Of a DNA stretch of 64,000 nt, positions 1 to 8,659 are shown piece after piece. Origin of the DNA: Salinicoccus sesuvii. Its GTDB lineage: Bacteria > Bacillota > Bacilli > Staphylococcales > Salinicoccaceae. Under the pieces are notes generated by a model, which worked only from the letters and a program-made list of their open reading frames with translations, was not told the DNA's origin and ran no database searches. The position numbers and the translations under genes are program-made. How positions within the stretch are numbered: the first letter of the stretch is position 1; each line of letters begins with the position of its first letter. The DNA lies in the NCBI RefSeq assembly GCF_042648145.1, contig NZ_JBHRWV010000004.1, positions 1 through 64,000 on the forward strand. The letters are read 5' to 3'.

Positions 1-332
<332 letters not shown>

Positions 333-363
333 GTTTATCGGAATTAAACGTTGACATATTGTC

Positions 364-383
364 ATTCAGTTTTCAATGTTCTG
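364..383 (-). promoter_or_regulatory. boxA-like antitermination element in rRNA leader
   Basis: On the minus strand the leader reads CAGAACATTGAAAACTGAAT shortly upstream of 16S. This resembles the boxA-type TTTGAAAACT element of Bacillus and Staphylococcus rRNA leaders. Identification is by pattern only. Confidence 0.5.
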
Positions 384-522
384 GTTGAAACACTCTTACT
401 ATGTTACATCAGCGGTTGAAATTATTCAAGCGTTAATTTTACACTTTCAAATAATTTTTTGAAATAAAATTTTCGGTAATTTCATTTCCGCTTGTTGTCG
501 TCCCTGTTTTGACGACTTTTAT

Positions 523-551
523 ATCATACCAAGCGATTCATTCAATGTCAA
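523..551 (-). promoter_or_regulatory. rRNA operon promoter (SigA type)
   Basis: Minus-strand TTGACA (546-551) and TATGAT (523-528) are separated by exactly 17 bases, pointing into the 16S leader about 190 bases upstream of the mature rRNA. The remaining leader between 333 and 522 contains no gene. A second tandem promoter, common in rRNA operons, was not found. Confidence 0.75.
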
Positions 552-682
552 CGCTTTTGAAAAACTTTTTTTAACTTCTTTGTTCGTCTTTCGTTTTCAC
601 ACGTTGTTCACTAAATGCTAAATATTAGATTATCATAAATGGTTCAACTTGTATATAATGAATTTCAGAGGTGAATAGCTTT

Positions 683-1072
683 ATGAAAAAACCAGGAAAC
701 AAGATCCTGCGCATCCGTGGTTATGCGCTGGCAATGATATTTATAGGAATGGGCACCATGTATCTTGGCGTGTTCTTCAGAGAATACCCTATTGTGTTCA
801 GCATATTCCTTCTTATAGGAATGCTTCCCATCATATTGAGCTTTGTCATCTATTTTTGGGTTGGTATGATTAGTACTCGTGCAATTACCGTCCAGTGTCC
901 AAACTGCGAAAGACATACCAAGATACTTGGACACGTCGACTTCTGCCAGCACTGCAAGGAACCCTTAACAATTGACAAGGAACTTGAAGGCGAAGATTTT
1001 TCTCTCGACTACAATGTCGATCATCGCAGAGAAAAAGCAATTGAAGAACTAAATACGAAAAAAGAAAAATGA
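683..1072 (+). CDS. ygzB: YgzB family membrane protein with zinc-ribbon (UPF0295/DUF2614)
   Basis: A 129-residue protein with two membrane helices (about residues 10-32 and 37-60) followed by a zinc-ribbon-like part with two CxxC-type pairs, CPNC and CQHC (about residues 85-107). Length and layout match the YgzB family, whose function is not known. I chose the ATG at 683 rather than the in-frame GTG at 671 because AGAGGTG (667-673) sits 9 bases upstream. In Bacillus and Staphylococcus ygzB lies next to perR, as here, but the two genes converge in this window. A TATAAT at 654-659 is a likely -10; its -35 is weak. Confidence 0.88.
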   Translation: MKKPGNKILRIRGYALAMIFIGMGTMYLGVFFREYPIVFSIFLLIGMLPIILSFVIYFWVGMISTRAITVQCPNCERHTKILGHVDFCQHCKEPLTIDKELEGEDFSLDYNVDHRREKAIEELNTKKEK

Positions 1073-1105
1073 GCAGGGACCGAGGTCCCCTGCTCATTTT
1101 TCTTT
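1068..1105. terminator. terminator between ygzB and perR
   Basis: ATGAGCAGGGACC pairs with GGTCCCCTGCTCAT (one bulged base), followed by ATTTTTCTTT on the plus strand. It sits between two convergent genes and could serve both. Confidence 0.8.
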
Positions 1106-1119
1106 GGATGAAGATTGAT

Positions 1120-1557
1120 CTAGCCTCTACACTCAGGGCATACACCATAGATTTCCAGTCTATGGTGGCTCACATCGTACGCTGTAACAGAACCCGCAAG
1201 CTGTTCCACTTCCTCAAGTCCAGGATAATGGAAGTCCGTCATCTTACCACATTTACTGCAGATGATATGATAGTGCGTGTCAGTAATGAAATCAAATCGG
1301 CTTGAAGCGTCCCCGTACGTAAGCTCCTTGACGAGCCCCGTCTCTTTAAAAAGCTTCAGGTTGTTGTATATAGTCGCTACACTCATATTTGGATATTCAC
1401 TCGAAAGCGCTCTGAATATATCATCAGCAGTCGGATGTTCCTCTGTTTCTATCATATACATGAGCACTGCTTTCCTCTGCGGTGTAATACGCACACCCGT
1501 TTCCTTCAGTGCATTGATCGACTCAGTGAACTGGTCATTGGCATCCATCATTTTCAT
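1120..1557 (-). CDS. perR: peroxide-responsive repressor PerR (Fur family)
   Basis: 145 residues. The N-terminal winged helix (about 10-85) is followed by the Fur-type dimerisation domain. The regulatory metal ligands known from B. subtilis PerR are all present with a +4 offset: H41, D89, H95, H97 and D108; the oxidisable histidines are H41 and H95. The structural zinc site is C100-x2-C103 and C140-x2-C143. The aspartate at 108 and the overall fit favour PerR over Fur or Zur. PerR with Fe or Mn represses catalase, peroxiredoxin, ferritin and its own gene. A GGAAGG Shine-Dalgarno precedes the ATG. The peroxiredoxin gene bcp lies upstream on the same strand. Confidence 0.94.
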   Translation of the reverse strand: MKMMDANDQFTESINALKETGVRITPQRKAVLMYMIETEEHPTADDIFRALSSEYPNMSVATIYNNLKLFKETGLVKELTYGDASSRFDFITDTHYHIICSKCGKMTDFHYPGLEEVEQLAGSVTAYDVSHHRLEIYGVCPECRG

Positions 1558-1590
1558 ATTGATACCTTCCTTCTCTAACTGACTACTGTA

Positions 1591-1628
1591 ATATACTTAT
1601 TGTACTTTGTACTGAAATTGATTGTCAA
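1591..1628 (-). promoter_or_regulatory. perR promoter with possible PerR box
   Basis: Minus-strand TTGACA (1623-1628) and TACAAT (1599-1604), 18-base spacer. GTACAATAAGTATAT (1591-1605) overlaps the -10 and matches the PerR consensus TTATAATNATTATAA at 10 of 14 defined positions, consistent with autoregulation. The box is weak enough to need testing. Confidence 0.6.
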
Positions 1629-1638
1629 ATCACTTTAT

Positions 1639-2583
1639 TCAATACCCTCTGTCGTTATCAATAATATTCTTCATAGATTGGAAATCCTCAATGTGTTGCA
1701 GGTTGTATGCAAAAATATCAAACCCGCGCTCTAAATAGCCTTCAGTTTTGGAAGATGCATGGGGTGTGATAGTAAGGTTGTCGTAAGTATAGAACACATG
1801 ATCAGCAGGGAGCGGCTCCTGATTGAATACGTCAAGAATCATATGACGGATCAGACTTTTTTCGAGCACTTTAGAAATTGTTTCATCATTCATGATATCC
1901 CCACGTCCAATATTGACGAATACGGCGCTTTTCTTCATTTCTTCAAATATATCTACTTCAAGCATCCCTCTTGTCTCTGCTGTACTTGGCAAAATGTTTA
2001 TGACAATGTCTGCATCACTGATATGCTGTTTGAGCTCACCGATTGCATATGTCCGGTCGAAACCTTCGACTTTGTGTCCAGTCGTATTGTAGCCGACCAC
2101 CTCTGTTCCGAATATGCGCATCACTTCTGCAAGATGCGAACCGATACTTCCTGTACCGAGCAGATGAACGGACTTTCCGTGCATTTCTTCTGTCTTCGCA
2201 TTCTTACGCCAATACGCTTCATTCTGATCTATTCTCAGCTGGTTGAAGTTTTTATAGTATGATAGCAAAAGTCCTACAGTGTATTCTGCCATCTGTATTT
2301 TATGGATACCTTTTGCGTTTGTAATATGAACATGGGTAAGATCTGCAAGCGGTAAGTCATCCAGCCCCGCACTCATGACCATTATCCATTTCAAATTTCT
2401 AAAAGCCTCAACGTCTTTTTTAGTTACGTTACCGCCATACGTGATGAAGATCTCACTCCATTCCCGATCATCATCAGTCACCTCTGAACTCTTTTTAAAC
2501 TGATACTCTAACTCCGGGTGTTTTTGATGCATCTCTTCTATCATATGGGATCTCAAGTTGACGGTGGATAATATACGCTTCAT
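1639..2583 (-). CDS. D-isomer-specific 2-hydroxyacid dehydrogenase family protein
   Basis: 314 residues. The Rossmann NAD(P) site is GTGSIG (143-148); the catalytic triad typical of this family is visible as R227 (in NIGRGD), E256 (in NQEPLP) and H275 (in TPHAS). The substrate cannot be told from sequence; relatives reduce 2-keto acids or oxidise D-2-hydroxyacids. It starts one base after the bcp stop codon, so the two are almost certainly one transcript. The same gene sits between perR and bcp in S. aureus as I recall it, suggesting a conserved but unexplained link with peroxide stress. Confidence 0.9.
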   Translation of the reverse strand: MKRILSTVNLRSHMIEEMHQKHPELEYQFKKSSEVTDDDREWSEIFITYGGNVTKKDVEAFRNLKWIMVMSAGLDDLPLADLTHVHITNAKGIHKIQMAEYTVGLLLSYYKNFNQLRIDQNEAYWRKNAKTEEMHGKSVHLLGTGSIGSHLAEVMRIFGTEVVGYNTTGHKVEGFDRTYAIGELKQHISDADIVINILPSTAETRGMLEVDIFEEMKKSAVFVNIGRGDIMNDETISKVLEKSLIRHMILDVFNQEPLPADHVFYTYDNLTITPHASSKTEGYLERGFDIFAYNLQHIEDFQSMKNIIDNDRGY

Positions 2584-3033
2584 CTAGACTTCCTCTTTCA
2601 AATAGTTTTTGAGTTCATCAATATGTGACTTTGCTTTGACGTTATCCCATCTTTTAAGAATGTTGCTGTTTTCGTCAACAACGAAAGTCGTTCTGACGAT
2701 GCCTTTGGACTCTTTGCCAAAAGATTTTTTCATCCTATATACACCTAGTGCCTCGGATAGCTTGAATTCCTCATCAACAAGCAGATCGAAATTCAAATTA
2801 TGCTTTTCTATGAAATTTTGATGCTTCTTCTTTGTATCTCCGCTTACACCATACACTTTGACATCGACTGCATTCAGAAAATCTAGATTGTCGCGCAAAT
2901 CACATGCTTGTGTAGTGCATCCTGGGGTGTTGTCCTTCGGATAAAAATAGATGACCGTGACACCTTCTAGGTCCTTATTGCCTACCCTTTCCCCATTCTG
3001 ATTTTCAAGTTCAAATTCCGGAAACTTCTTCAT
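2584..3033 (-). CDS. bcp: thioredoxin-dependent peroxiredoxin, Bcp/PrxQ type
   Basis: 149 residues, AhpC/TSA fold. The motif YPKDNTPGCTTQACDLRD holds the peroxidatic C39 and the resolving C44 five residues later, the pattern of atypical 2-Cys Bcp/PrxQ enzymes, which reduce H2O2 and organic peroxides in the cytoplasm using thioredoxin. A strong AGGGAGGT ribosome site precedes the ATG. First gene of a pair with the hydroxyacid dehydrogenase, and divergent from gsaB. A PerR box was not recognised upstream. Confidence 0.93.
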   Translation of the reverse strand: MKKFPEFELENQNGERVGNKDLEGVTVIYFYPKDNTPGCTTQACDLRDNLDFLNAVDVKVYGVSGDTKKKHQNFIEKHNLNFDLLVDEEFKLSEALGVYRMKKSFGKESKGIVRTTFVVDENSNILKRWDNVKAKSHIDELKNYLKEEV

Positions 3034-3129
3034 TTGTCTACCTCCCTGAATATATCTTCATGTATTGATGATACCCAAGTTCTGCCCTGTCCTCAACAGA
3101 AGTATCTTCTTAATTAAAGACTTGGAATG

Positions 3130-3138
3130 TGGTAGAAT
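3130..3138 (+). promoter_or_regulatory. extended -10 promoter of gsaB
   Basis: TGGTAGAAT is an extended -10 (TG-n-TAGAAT) about 38 bases upstream of the chosen gsaB start; the -35 region (around 3110) is poor, as expected for this class. Confidence 0.5.
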
Positions 3139-3175
3139 ACACATTGTGTAAAATACAGATCAAAGGATGAAAAAT

Positions 3176-4468
3176 ATGTACGTTCACAAAAAATCGGAAG
3201 CACTCCAAAAACAGGCGGAGGATGTAATACTCGGAGGTGTTAACTCGCCCTCTAGGTCCTACAAAGCAGTAGGCAACGGTGCACCCATTGTGATGGACAG
3301 AGGTGAAGGTGCCTACTTCTACGATGTTGATGGCAACCGCTACATCGATTATCTGGCCGCCTACGGTCCCATCATCACAGGCCATGCGCACCCGCGAATT
3401 CATGAAGCCATTACAGAACAAAGTAGCAAAGGCATACTATACGGCACGCCAACAGAGCTTGAGATCGAGTTTGGTCAAAAGATGCAGGCGGCTATCCCTT
3501 CACTTGAACGGATCAGATTCGTCAATTCCGGAACCGAAGCGGTAATGACAACAATCAGAGTTGCAAGAGCCTACACATCAAGAAATAAGATTATCAAATT
3601 TGAAGGATGCTATCATGGGCACTCGGATCTTGTCCTTGTAGCAGCAGGGAGCGGCCCCTCACAACTCGGTACCCCCGATTCAGCCGGTGTGCCTAAAGGC
3701 GTGGCAGAAGATGTCGTCACGGTCCCTTTCAACAACCTAGAAGACTTTAGGACGGCAATGGCCCATTTTGGAGATGAAATTGCTGCTGTACTCGTCGAAC
3801 CGATTGTCGGAAACTTTGGCATCGTTGAACCGATGGATGGATTCCTCGAGGAAATAAACGCGGTTGCCCATGAAAATGGCTCACTCGTCATCTATGACGA
3901 GGTGATTACCGCTTTCCGCTTCACATATGGAGCAGCTCAAAAATTACTCAATATCGAGCCGGATCTTACAGCCCTCGGAAAAATCATTGGCGGTGGTACA
4001 CCAATCGGAGCTTACGGTGGCAGAAAAGATATTATGGAAAGCGTAGCACCACTTGGTCCCGCTTACCAAGCAGGAACCATGGCAGGGAACCCACTCAGCA
4101 TGGCTGCTGGACTAGCGTGCATGGAAGTACTCGGTAAGCCGGGGGTATATGAAAATCTAGATCACCTCGGCAAAATGCTTGAAGATGGATTACTGGAACT
4201 AATACAAAAATATGAAGTCAGGGCGACAATCAACCGCCTGGTTGGTGCTTTGACTATCTATTTCACTGATGAAACTGTGTCCAACTACACCATGGCCGAA
4301 GCAAGTGACGGCGAAATGTTCTCAAGATTTTTCAATGGGTTAATCAAAAGAGGAATCAATATCGCGCCTTCAAAATACGAGGCTTGGTTCCTGACAACAG
4401 AACATACTGAGGACGATATCAAGGAAACACTTGCCATTGTTGAAGAAGTTTTCAAAAATGATCTATAG
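3176..4468 (+). CDS. gsaB: glutamate-1-semialdehyde 2,1-aminomutase (GsaB/HemL-type)
   Basis: 430 residues, fold-type I PLP enzyme that converts glutamate-1-semialdehyde to 5-aminolevulinate for haem synthesis. Visible: ILGGVNSPSRSYKAVG near the N-terminus, the GCYHGHSD loop, YDEVITAFRF with the PLP-binding aspartate (about 241), and the Schiff-base lysine in LGKIIGGGTP (about 269). ATG 3176 is preferred to ATG 3167 because AAAGG (3162-3166) lies 9 bases from the former and touches the latter. It resembles the second aminomutase (GsaB) of staphylococci, which lies outside the hem operon. Followed after 11 bases by a FUSC protein in the same direction. Confidence 0.93.
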   Translation: MYVHKKSEALQKQAEDVILGGVNSPSRSYKAVGNGAPIVMDRGEGAYFYDVDGNRYIDYLAAYGPIITGHAHPRIHEAITEQSSKGILYGTPTELEIEFGQKMQAAIPSLERIRFVNSGTEAVMTTIRVARAYTSRNKIIKFEGCYHGHSDLVLVAAGSGPSQLGTPDSAGVPKGVAEDVVTVPFNNLEDFRTAMAHFGDEIAAVLVEPIVGNFGIVEPMDGFLEEINAVAHENGSLVIYDEVITAFRFTYGAAQKLLNIEPDLTALGKIIGGGTPIGAYGGRKDIMESVAPLGPAYQAGTMAGNPLSMAAGLACMEVLGKPGVYENLDHLGKMLEDGLLELIQKYEVRATINRLVGALTIYFTDETVSNYTMAEASDGEMFSRFFNGLIKRGINIAPSKYEAWFLTTEHTEDDIKETLAIVEEVFKNDL

Positions 4469-4479
4469 GAGAGGGAATC

Positions 4480-5592
4480 ATGCGCTTTGGTGCTAGAGTT
4501 TTTAAAACAGGTGTTACCGTTGTCCTCACACTGTTCATTACAGAGTTACTTGGACTCGGTCCTTCACTTATTGCGGCAATTGCTGCAGTATTTGCCTTGC
4601 AGCCAAACGTCCACCGCTCGGTTATGAATACGTGGAACCAGTTTCAAGGCAATACGCTCGGTGCAATTGCGGCAATTGTTATGGTGTTGCTGTTCGGACA
4701 TAACATGATCGTCATTGGCCTGACTGTCATACTTGTACTCGCGGTTCTGTTATTCTTTAATCTACAGAGCGTTTCCACTCTGGCCGTCGTAACAATGATT
4801 GCCATAATGGATGCACCTACTGTAATAGAAAGTTCTACTACAACAGACTTCCTTGAAGCAGCAGGCATACGATTCTCACTTGTCATGATCGGTGTACTGT
4901 CGTCGCTTGTCGTAAATCTTCTCTTTATCCCACCAAAATATGAAACGAAAATGTATCACAACTGTTTCAACATAACGAGTGACATTTTTAAATGGATCCG
5001 CCTTGAACTGAATGCAGTTAGTGAATACCAGGTTGTCAAAAAAGATATCGAATCATTGCGGACGCGAGTCGTTACGCTTGAAACCATGTATCTGTGGTAT
5101 CGCGAAGAAAAGAATTATTTCAAACGAACCAGCTTTGCTGATGCCCGTCGTAAAATCCTGTTTAGACACTTGATTGCATCTACAAGACGAACGTTTGAAC
5201 TGCTCAGAAAACTGAACCGATACGAAAATGATTATAATCATCTAGATGAGGACTTTAAGTACCGAATTCGTTACGAGATGGATCAGCTGATGGTATACCA
5301 TGAACAAATCTTCATGAAAATTACAGAGAAGATCCGCCCTGAAACACCATGGGGAATATACGACAGCAATATACAGTTCGAACATTCCATGATGGATGAT
5401 TTCGTCAAACTCTACCAACAGTCGCAGACACAAGAAGAGAAGATCCAGTATGAAAATATACTTGAAGTCATCTCTTCGATACATGAATATTCAAACTCGC
5501 TGGACCGACTGGATCGATTGACGACAAGCTTCTTCCGGTTCCATGCAGATAAGAATAAAATCAATATACAAGATGAAACACTCGATATATAA
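4480..5592 (+). CDS. FUSC/aromatic-acid-exporter-like membrane protein (first of two)
   Basis: 370 residues. The first ~150 residues hold about five hydrophobic segments with the FUSC-like start RFGARVFKTGVTVVLTLFI; the rest is a charged, mostly helical cytoplasmic domain. This matches the ArAE_1 (DUF939) family, whose members are proposed exporters of aromatic or other organic acids; the substrate is unknown. A GGAGAGG ribosome site lies just before the ATG and the gene follows gsaB by 11 bases, so the two are probably co-transcribed. A paralogue lies at 19415-20449. Confidence 0.87.
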   Translation: MRFGARVFKTGVTVVLTLFITELLGLGPSLIAAIAAVFALQPNVHRSVMNTWNQFQGNTLGAIAAIVMVLLFGHNMIVIGLTVILVLAVLLFFNLQSVSTLAVVTMIAIMDAPTVIESSTTTDFLEAAGIRFSLVMIGVLSSLVVNLLFIPPKYETKMYHNCFNITSDIFKWIRLELNAVSEYQVVKKDIESLRTRVVTLETMYLWYREEKNYFKRTSFADARRKILFRHLIASTRRTFELLRKLNRYENDYNHLDEDFKYRIRYEMDQLMVYHEQIFMKITEKIRPETPWGIYDSNIQFEHSMMDDFVKLYQQSQTQEEKIQYENILEVISSIHEYSNSLDRLDRLTTSFFRFHADKNKINIQDETLDI

Positions 5593-5597
5593 ACAGA

Positions 5598-5633
5598 AAA
5601 CAGGCGCAGGGATACGACCCTGCGCCTGTTTTT
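5598..5633. terminator. bidirectional terminator after the FUSC gene
   Basis: CAGGCGCAGGG and CCCTGCGCCTG form a perfect 11-base stem with a 6-base loop, flanked by AAA on one side and TTTTT on the other. It serves the FUSC gene and probably the convergent mpg gene. Confidence 0.88.
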
Positions 5634-6243
5634 ATTGCCATCCATTATTCTCTGCTGGTCTGCCTTTAAACTTGCTGACATTTGGATTACCTTTGACGAT
5701 GAAACGGTATGGATAAGCCACTGCTTCTTTCTTATTGTCTATACCGATCCTCGGTGTAGCTTCAATTTCCGCAGGGGTACGACCGGCCCGAATCGTGAGG
5801 ATACCATTGTTCAATTCCATACCGTTATGCAATTCACGGCGTATCCCTATTGATTTGGTAAGTTTACCAGGACCGTCAGTAAGACCCGTTTCCCGGCCAC
5901 GCCTTTCTATCATGATATCCTTGCCGATATGCGGTTCGATTCCCCTGATGAGTATTCCTTCAGGATGCTCTTTTTCGCGCGTCAGTATATTCATGCAATG
6001 ATGACCATGCATCGTGTAGACATAAATGTGACCATAGTCGTTGAACATCATTTCATTCTTCTTGTTCCTTTTACCACCAAACGTATGGGCCGCCCGGTCA
6101 TCTATACCAAGGTAGGCTTCGACTTCTGTAATAAATCCACTTGTCACTATACCATCGATGCACGTCACCAGTTCAAGACCGAGCAGACCACGTGCTGATT
6201 CTAGCGTATCGTCAGCCAGAGAGTTAATATCTAGTGTTTCCAT
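5632..6243 (-). CDS. mpg: DNA-3-methyladenine glycosylase (AAG/MPG family)
   Basis: 203 residues, normal for the bacterial Aag/MPG family. Recognisable blocks are ARGLLG, the catalytic-glutamate region EVEAYLG, DRAAHTFGGKRNKKNEMMF, YVYTMHG and the C-terminal TDGPGKLTKSIGI. The enzyme flips out and excises alkylated purines such as 3-methyladenine and hypoxanthine in base-excision repair. It ends in the terminator shared with the FUSC gene and lies 15 bases upstream of nothing on its own strand except the ABC exporter, whose stop is just beyond its start. Confidence 0.93.
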   Translation of the reverse strand: METLDINSLADDTLESARGLLGLELVTCIDGIVTSGFITEVEAYLGIDDRAAHTFGGKRNKKNEMMFNDYGHIYVYTMHGHHCMNILTREKEHPEGILIRGIEPHIGKDIMIERRGRETGLTDGPGKLTKSIGIRRELHNGMELNNGILTIRAGRTPAEIEATPRIGIDNKKEAVAYPYRFIVKGNPNVSKFKGRPAENNGWQ

Positions 6244-6258
6244 AGCGACATCCTTTAC

Positions 6259-7995
6259 CTATAGATTCTGGATACTGTAGAGATTGTAGTAGTCTCCTTG
6301 TTTGTTCATAAGTTCAGCGTGCGGACCCGACTCTTTAATCTGACCATTGACCATTACAAAGATACGGTCTGCATGAGTGATGGTTGACAATCTGTGGGCC
6401 ACAACAATAGTGGTTCTGTTCTGAGAGAGTTCAAGGAGCGTTTCCTGGATAATACTTTCACTTTCCAAGTCCAATGCGCTGGTTGCCTCATCAAGAATAA
6501 GGATTGGTGGGTTTTTTAGGAACACTCTAGCAATGGCGATCCGTTGTTTCTGCCCACCGGAGAGTTTGACACCGCGTTCGCCCACTTCTGTTTCATAACC
6601 GTCAGGCAGGTCCATGATGAAGTCGTGTGCATTCGCTCTTTTGGCAGCTTCAAGCATCTCTTCCTCAGTGGCGTCCGGACGTGCAAGAAGGATATTCTCT
6701 TTGATGCTGTCGGAAAACAGAACATTATCTTGCATGACGATTCCAACCTGATTCCTCAGAGATTCGATCGTATAGTCTCTGATGTCTGTACCATCAAGCT
6801 TTACTTTCCCCGATGTTACATCATAAAATCGTGGAATCAGTGTCACGAGTGTCGACTTGCCGCCACCGCTCATTCCGACGAATGCTACTGTTTCGCCACT
6901 TTGAACATTGAAGTTGATATGCTTCAATGTATCAGCATCTTCTCCGTTGTAGCCGAATCCGACATCCTGGAACTCGATATTACCATCGGTGCGTTCGAGC
7001 TTGCGGGCCCCCGCTCGATCCTTTACGTCGTACTTTTCATCGAACAATTGGAATACCCTGTCCATTGAAGCAATACTTTGAGTCAGAGTCGTAGATGATG
7101 AAACTAGCCTGCGGAGCGGTCCATATAGTCGGTCTAGATAGGCGATGAATGCCGCAAGGGTACCGACTGTAAGATTGCCTTGGATGACCTGGTACGCACC
7201 ATAACCGACGACGAGCAATGGACCGATATCGGTGATAGTGTTGACGACTGCAAAACTTTTCGCCGTCCATTTCGCATGATCCGTCGCCTTATTCAAGAAG
7301 TTCCCATTTTTGTTATTGAAACGATCGGACTCATTCTTCTCTACCGCAAAGCTCTTGATGACATTAATGCCCTGTATGCGTTCATGCAGAAACCCTTGCA
7401 CCTCCGCGAGCGCCTGTGACCTTCTTCTTGTAAGTTTTCTTAATCTGCCGAAGAAGAACCATACACCAAACATGTAGAGCGGGAATATAATAATCGAAAC
7501 GAGTGTCAGCTCACCATTCAAGAAGAACATGATAGCCAGTGCAATCAGTATGGTCACTAAATCCAACCAAACATTCATTAGACCGGTCATGATGAAGTCC
7601 TTTGTCTGTTCAACATCATTGATGACTCGTGAGATTACTTCCCCCACTTTGTTGTTAGAATAAAACTTGGCACTCAGCATCTGTAGATGGTTGTACAACT
7701 TTTTACGTATATCATAGAGGATTTTGTTACTTGTCCACTGGGCAAGGTATTGTCTGAAATATTCTACTGGCGGTCTGATGACGACAAAGATGAAGGAGAA
7801 AAGCAATAGTACTTGAATCAGCATATTCACTCTGTCTTCAGTAGTCAGACCTTCCGGCATGATGATACTATCAATTGTATATTTGATCAGCAACGGAAGA
7901 AGAAGCGGAATCCCGAACTTCAGTACGCCGATGACAATTGTCAGAGCAATCAGCCACTTATATGGTTTAACAAATTGCAAATAGCGTCTTATCAC
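6259..7995 (-). CDS. ABC-type multidrug exporter, Sav1866 orthologue
   Basis: 578 residues with an N-terminal six-helix exporter domain and a C-terminal ATPase. Key positions coincide exactly with those of S. aureus Sav1866: Walker A GMSGGGKS 374-381, Q-loop Q422, LSGGQ 478-482, catalytic E503 and H-loop H534; the length is also identical. The GTG at 7995 is chosen because AAGGAAG lies 8 bases upstream; longer in-frame starts have no ribosome site. Known role of the family: homodimeric export of lipophilic compounds across the cytoplasmic membrane; natural substrate uncertain. A terminator separates it from ntdP upstream. Confidence 0.95.
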   Translation of the reverse strand: MIRRYLQFVKPYKWLIALTIVIGVLKFGIPLLLPLLIKYTIDSIIMPEGLTTEDRVNMLIQVLLLFSFIFVVIRPPVEYFRQYLAQWTSNKILYDIRKKLYNHLQMLSAKFYSNNKVGEVISRVINDVEQTKDFIMTGLMNVWLDLVTILIALAIMFFLNGELTLVSIIIFPLYMFGVWFFFGRLRKLTRRRSQALAEVQGFLHERIQGINVIKSFAVEKNESDRFNNKNGNFLNKATDHAKWTAKSFAVVNTITDIGPLLVVGYGAYQVIQGNLTVGTLAAFIAYLDRLYGPLRRLVSSSTTLTQSIASMDRVFQLFDEKYDVKDRAGARKLERTDGNIEFQDVGFGYNGEDADTLKHINFNVQSGETVAFVGMSGGGKSTLVTLIPRFYDVTSGKVKLDGTDIRDYTIESLRNQVGIVMQDNVLFSDSIKENILLARPDATEEEMLEAAKRANAHDFIMDLPDGYETEVGERGVKLSGGQKQRIAIARVFLKNPPILILDEATSALDLESESIIQETLLELSQNRTTIVVAHRLSTITHADRIFVMVNGQIKESGPHAELMNKQGDYYNLYSIQNL

Positions 7996-8018
7996 TAGAA
8001 ATACTTCCTTTACTAACA

Positions 8019-8046
8019 TAAAAAACAATCAACTGGAGAGTTGATT
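8019..8046 (-). terminator. terminator downstream of ntdP
   Basis: On the minus strand AATCAACT-CTCC-AGTTGATT is followed by GTTTTTT. It lies between ntdP and the ABC exporter, so read-through from ntdP is probably limited and the exporter may have its own promoter. Confidence 0.75.
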
Positions 8047-8051
8047 GATCT

Positions 8052-8597
8052 TTAATATGATTTGAAATCATTATTGAAACGTTCCTGCCATACTTTGATG
8101 AAATCCGGCGCGAAGGGTCCTTTTTTCCTTTCAATCCACTGCTGGAGCACATCGACGTTGTGTTTGAGTATCTTGTCGATATCCTCCGGATATTTCATGC
8201 GACTCTTGTGTAACCGATACTCATCTTCATCAAGGAGATGATATTTTCCATCTGGATACACTTTAATATCGAGGTCGTAGTCGATATATTTCAACGCTTC
8301 TTCGTCGTAGATGAATGGAGAGGACAGATTGCAGTAGTAGTATACGCCGTCTTCCCTGAACATACAGATGACATTGAACCAGTGTTCGACGTGGAAATAG
8401 ACGATTGCCGGCTCCCGGGTCACCCACGTGCGCCCATCACTCTCAGTGACAAGTGTTCGGTTGTTACCTCCGATCACGACATGATCCGTGCCTTTTAAAA
8501 TCGTAGTTTCAGACCACACGCGGTGAATGTTGCCATCATGTTTATAGCTCTGTATCTTGACCTTGCTACCCTCTTTCGGTATGGATTCCAGACCCAT
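8052..8597 (-). CDS. ntdP: nucleoside tri/diphosphate phosphatase NtdP (DUF402)
   Basis: 181 residues. The whole length matches the DUF402 protein of staphylococci, with the conserved IQSYKHDG, HRVWSETTIL, VYFH, YYCNLSSP, YIDYDLDIKV and LLDEDEY blocks; the acidic cluster in the last two binds metal in this family. The S. aureus enzyme hydrolyses nucleoside tri- and diphosphates to monophosphates. ATG 8597 is chosen because AAAGGTGG lies 8 bases upstream; an upstream in-frame GTG overlaps that site. Separated from mutY by about 60 bases. Confidence 0.92.
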   Translation of the reverse strand: MGLESIPKEGSKVKIQSYKHDGNIHRVWSETTILKGTDHVVIGGNNRTLVTESDGRTWVTREPAIVYFHVEHWFNVICMFREDGVYYYCNLSSPFIYDEEALKYIDYDLDIKVYPDGKYHLLDEDEYRLHKSRMKYPEDIDKILKHNVDVLQQWIERKKGPFAPDFIKVWQERFNNDFKSY

Positions 8598-8659
8598 ATT
8601 CCACACCACCTTTAAAATAATACTACTATATTATAGCACAGCAGGATGGACATTCACAT

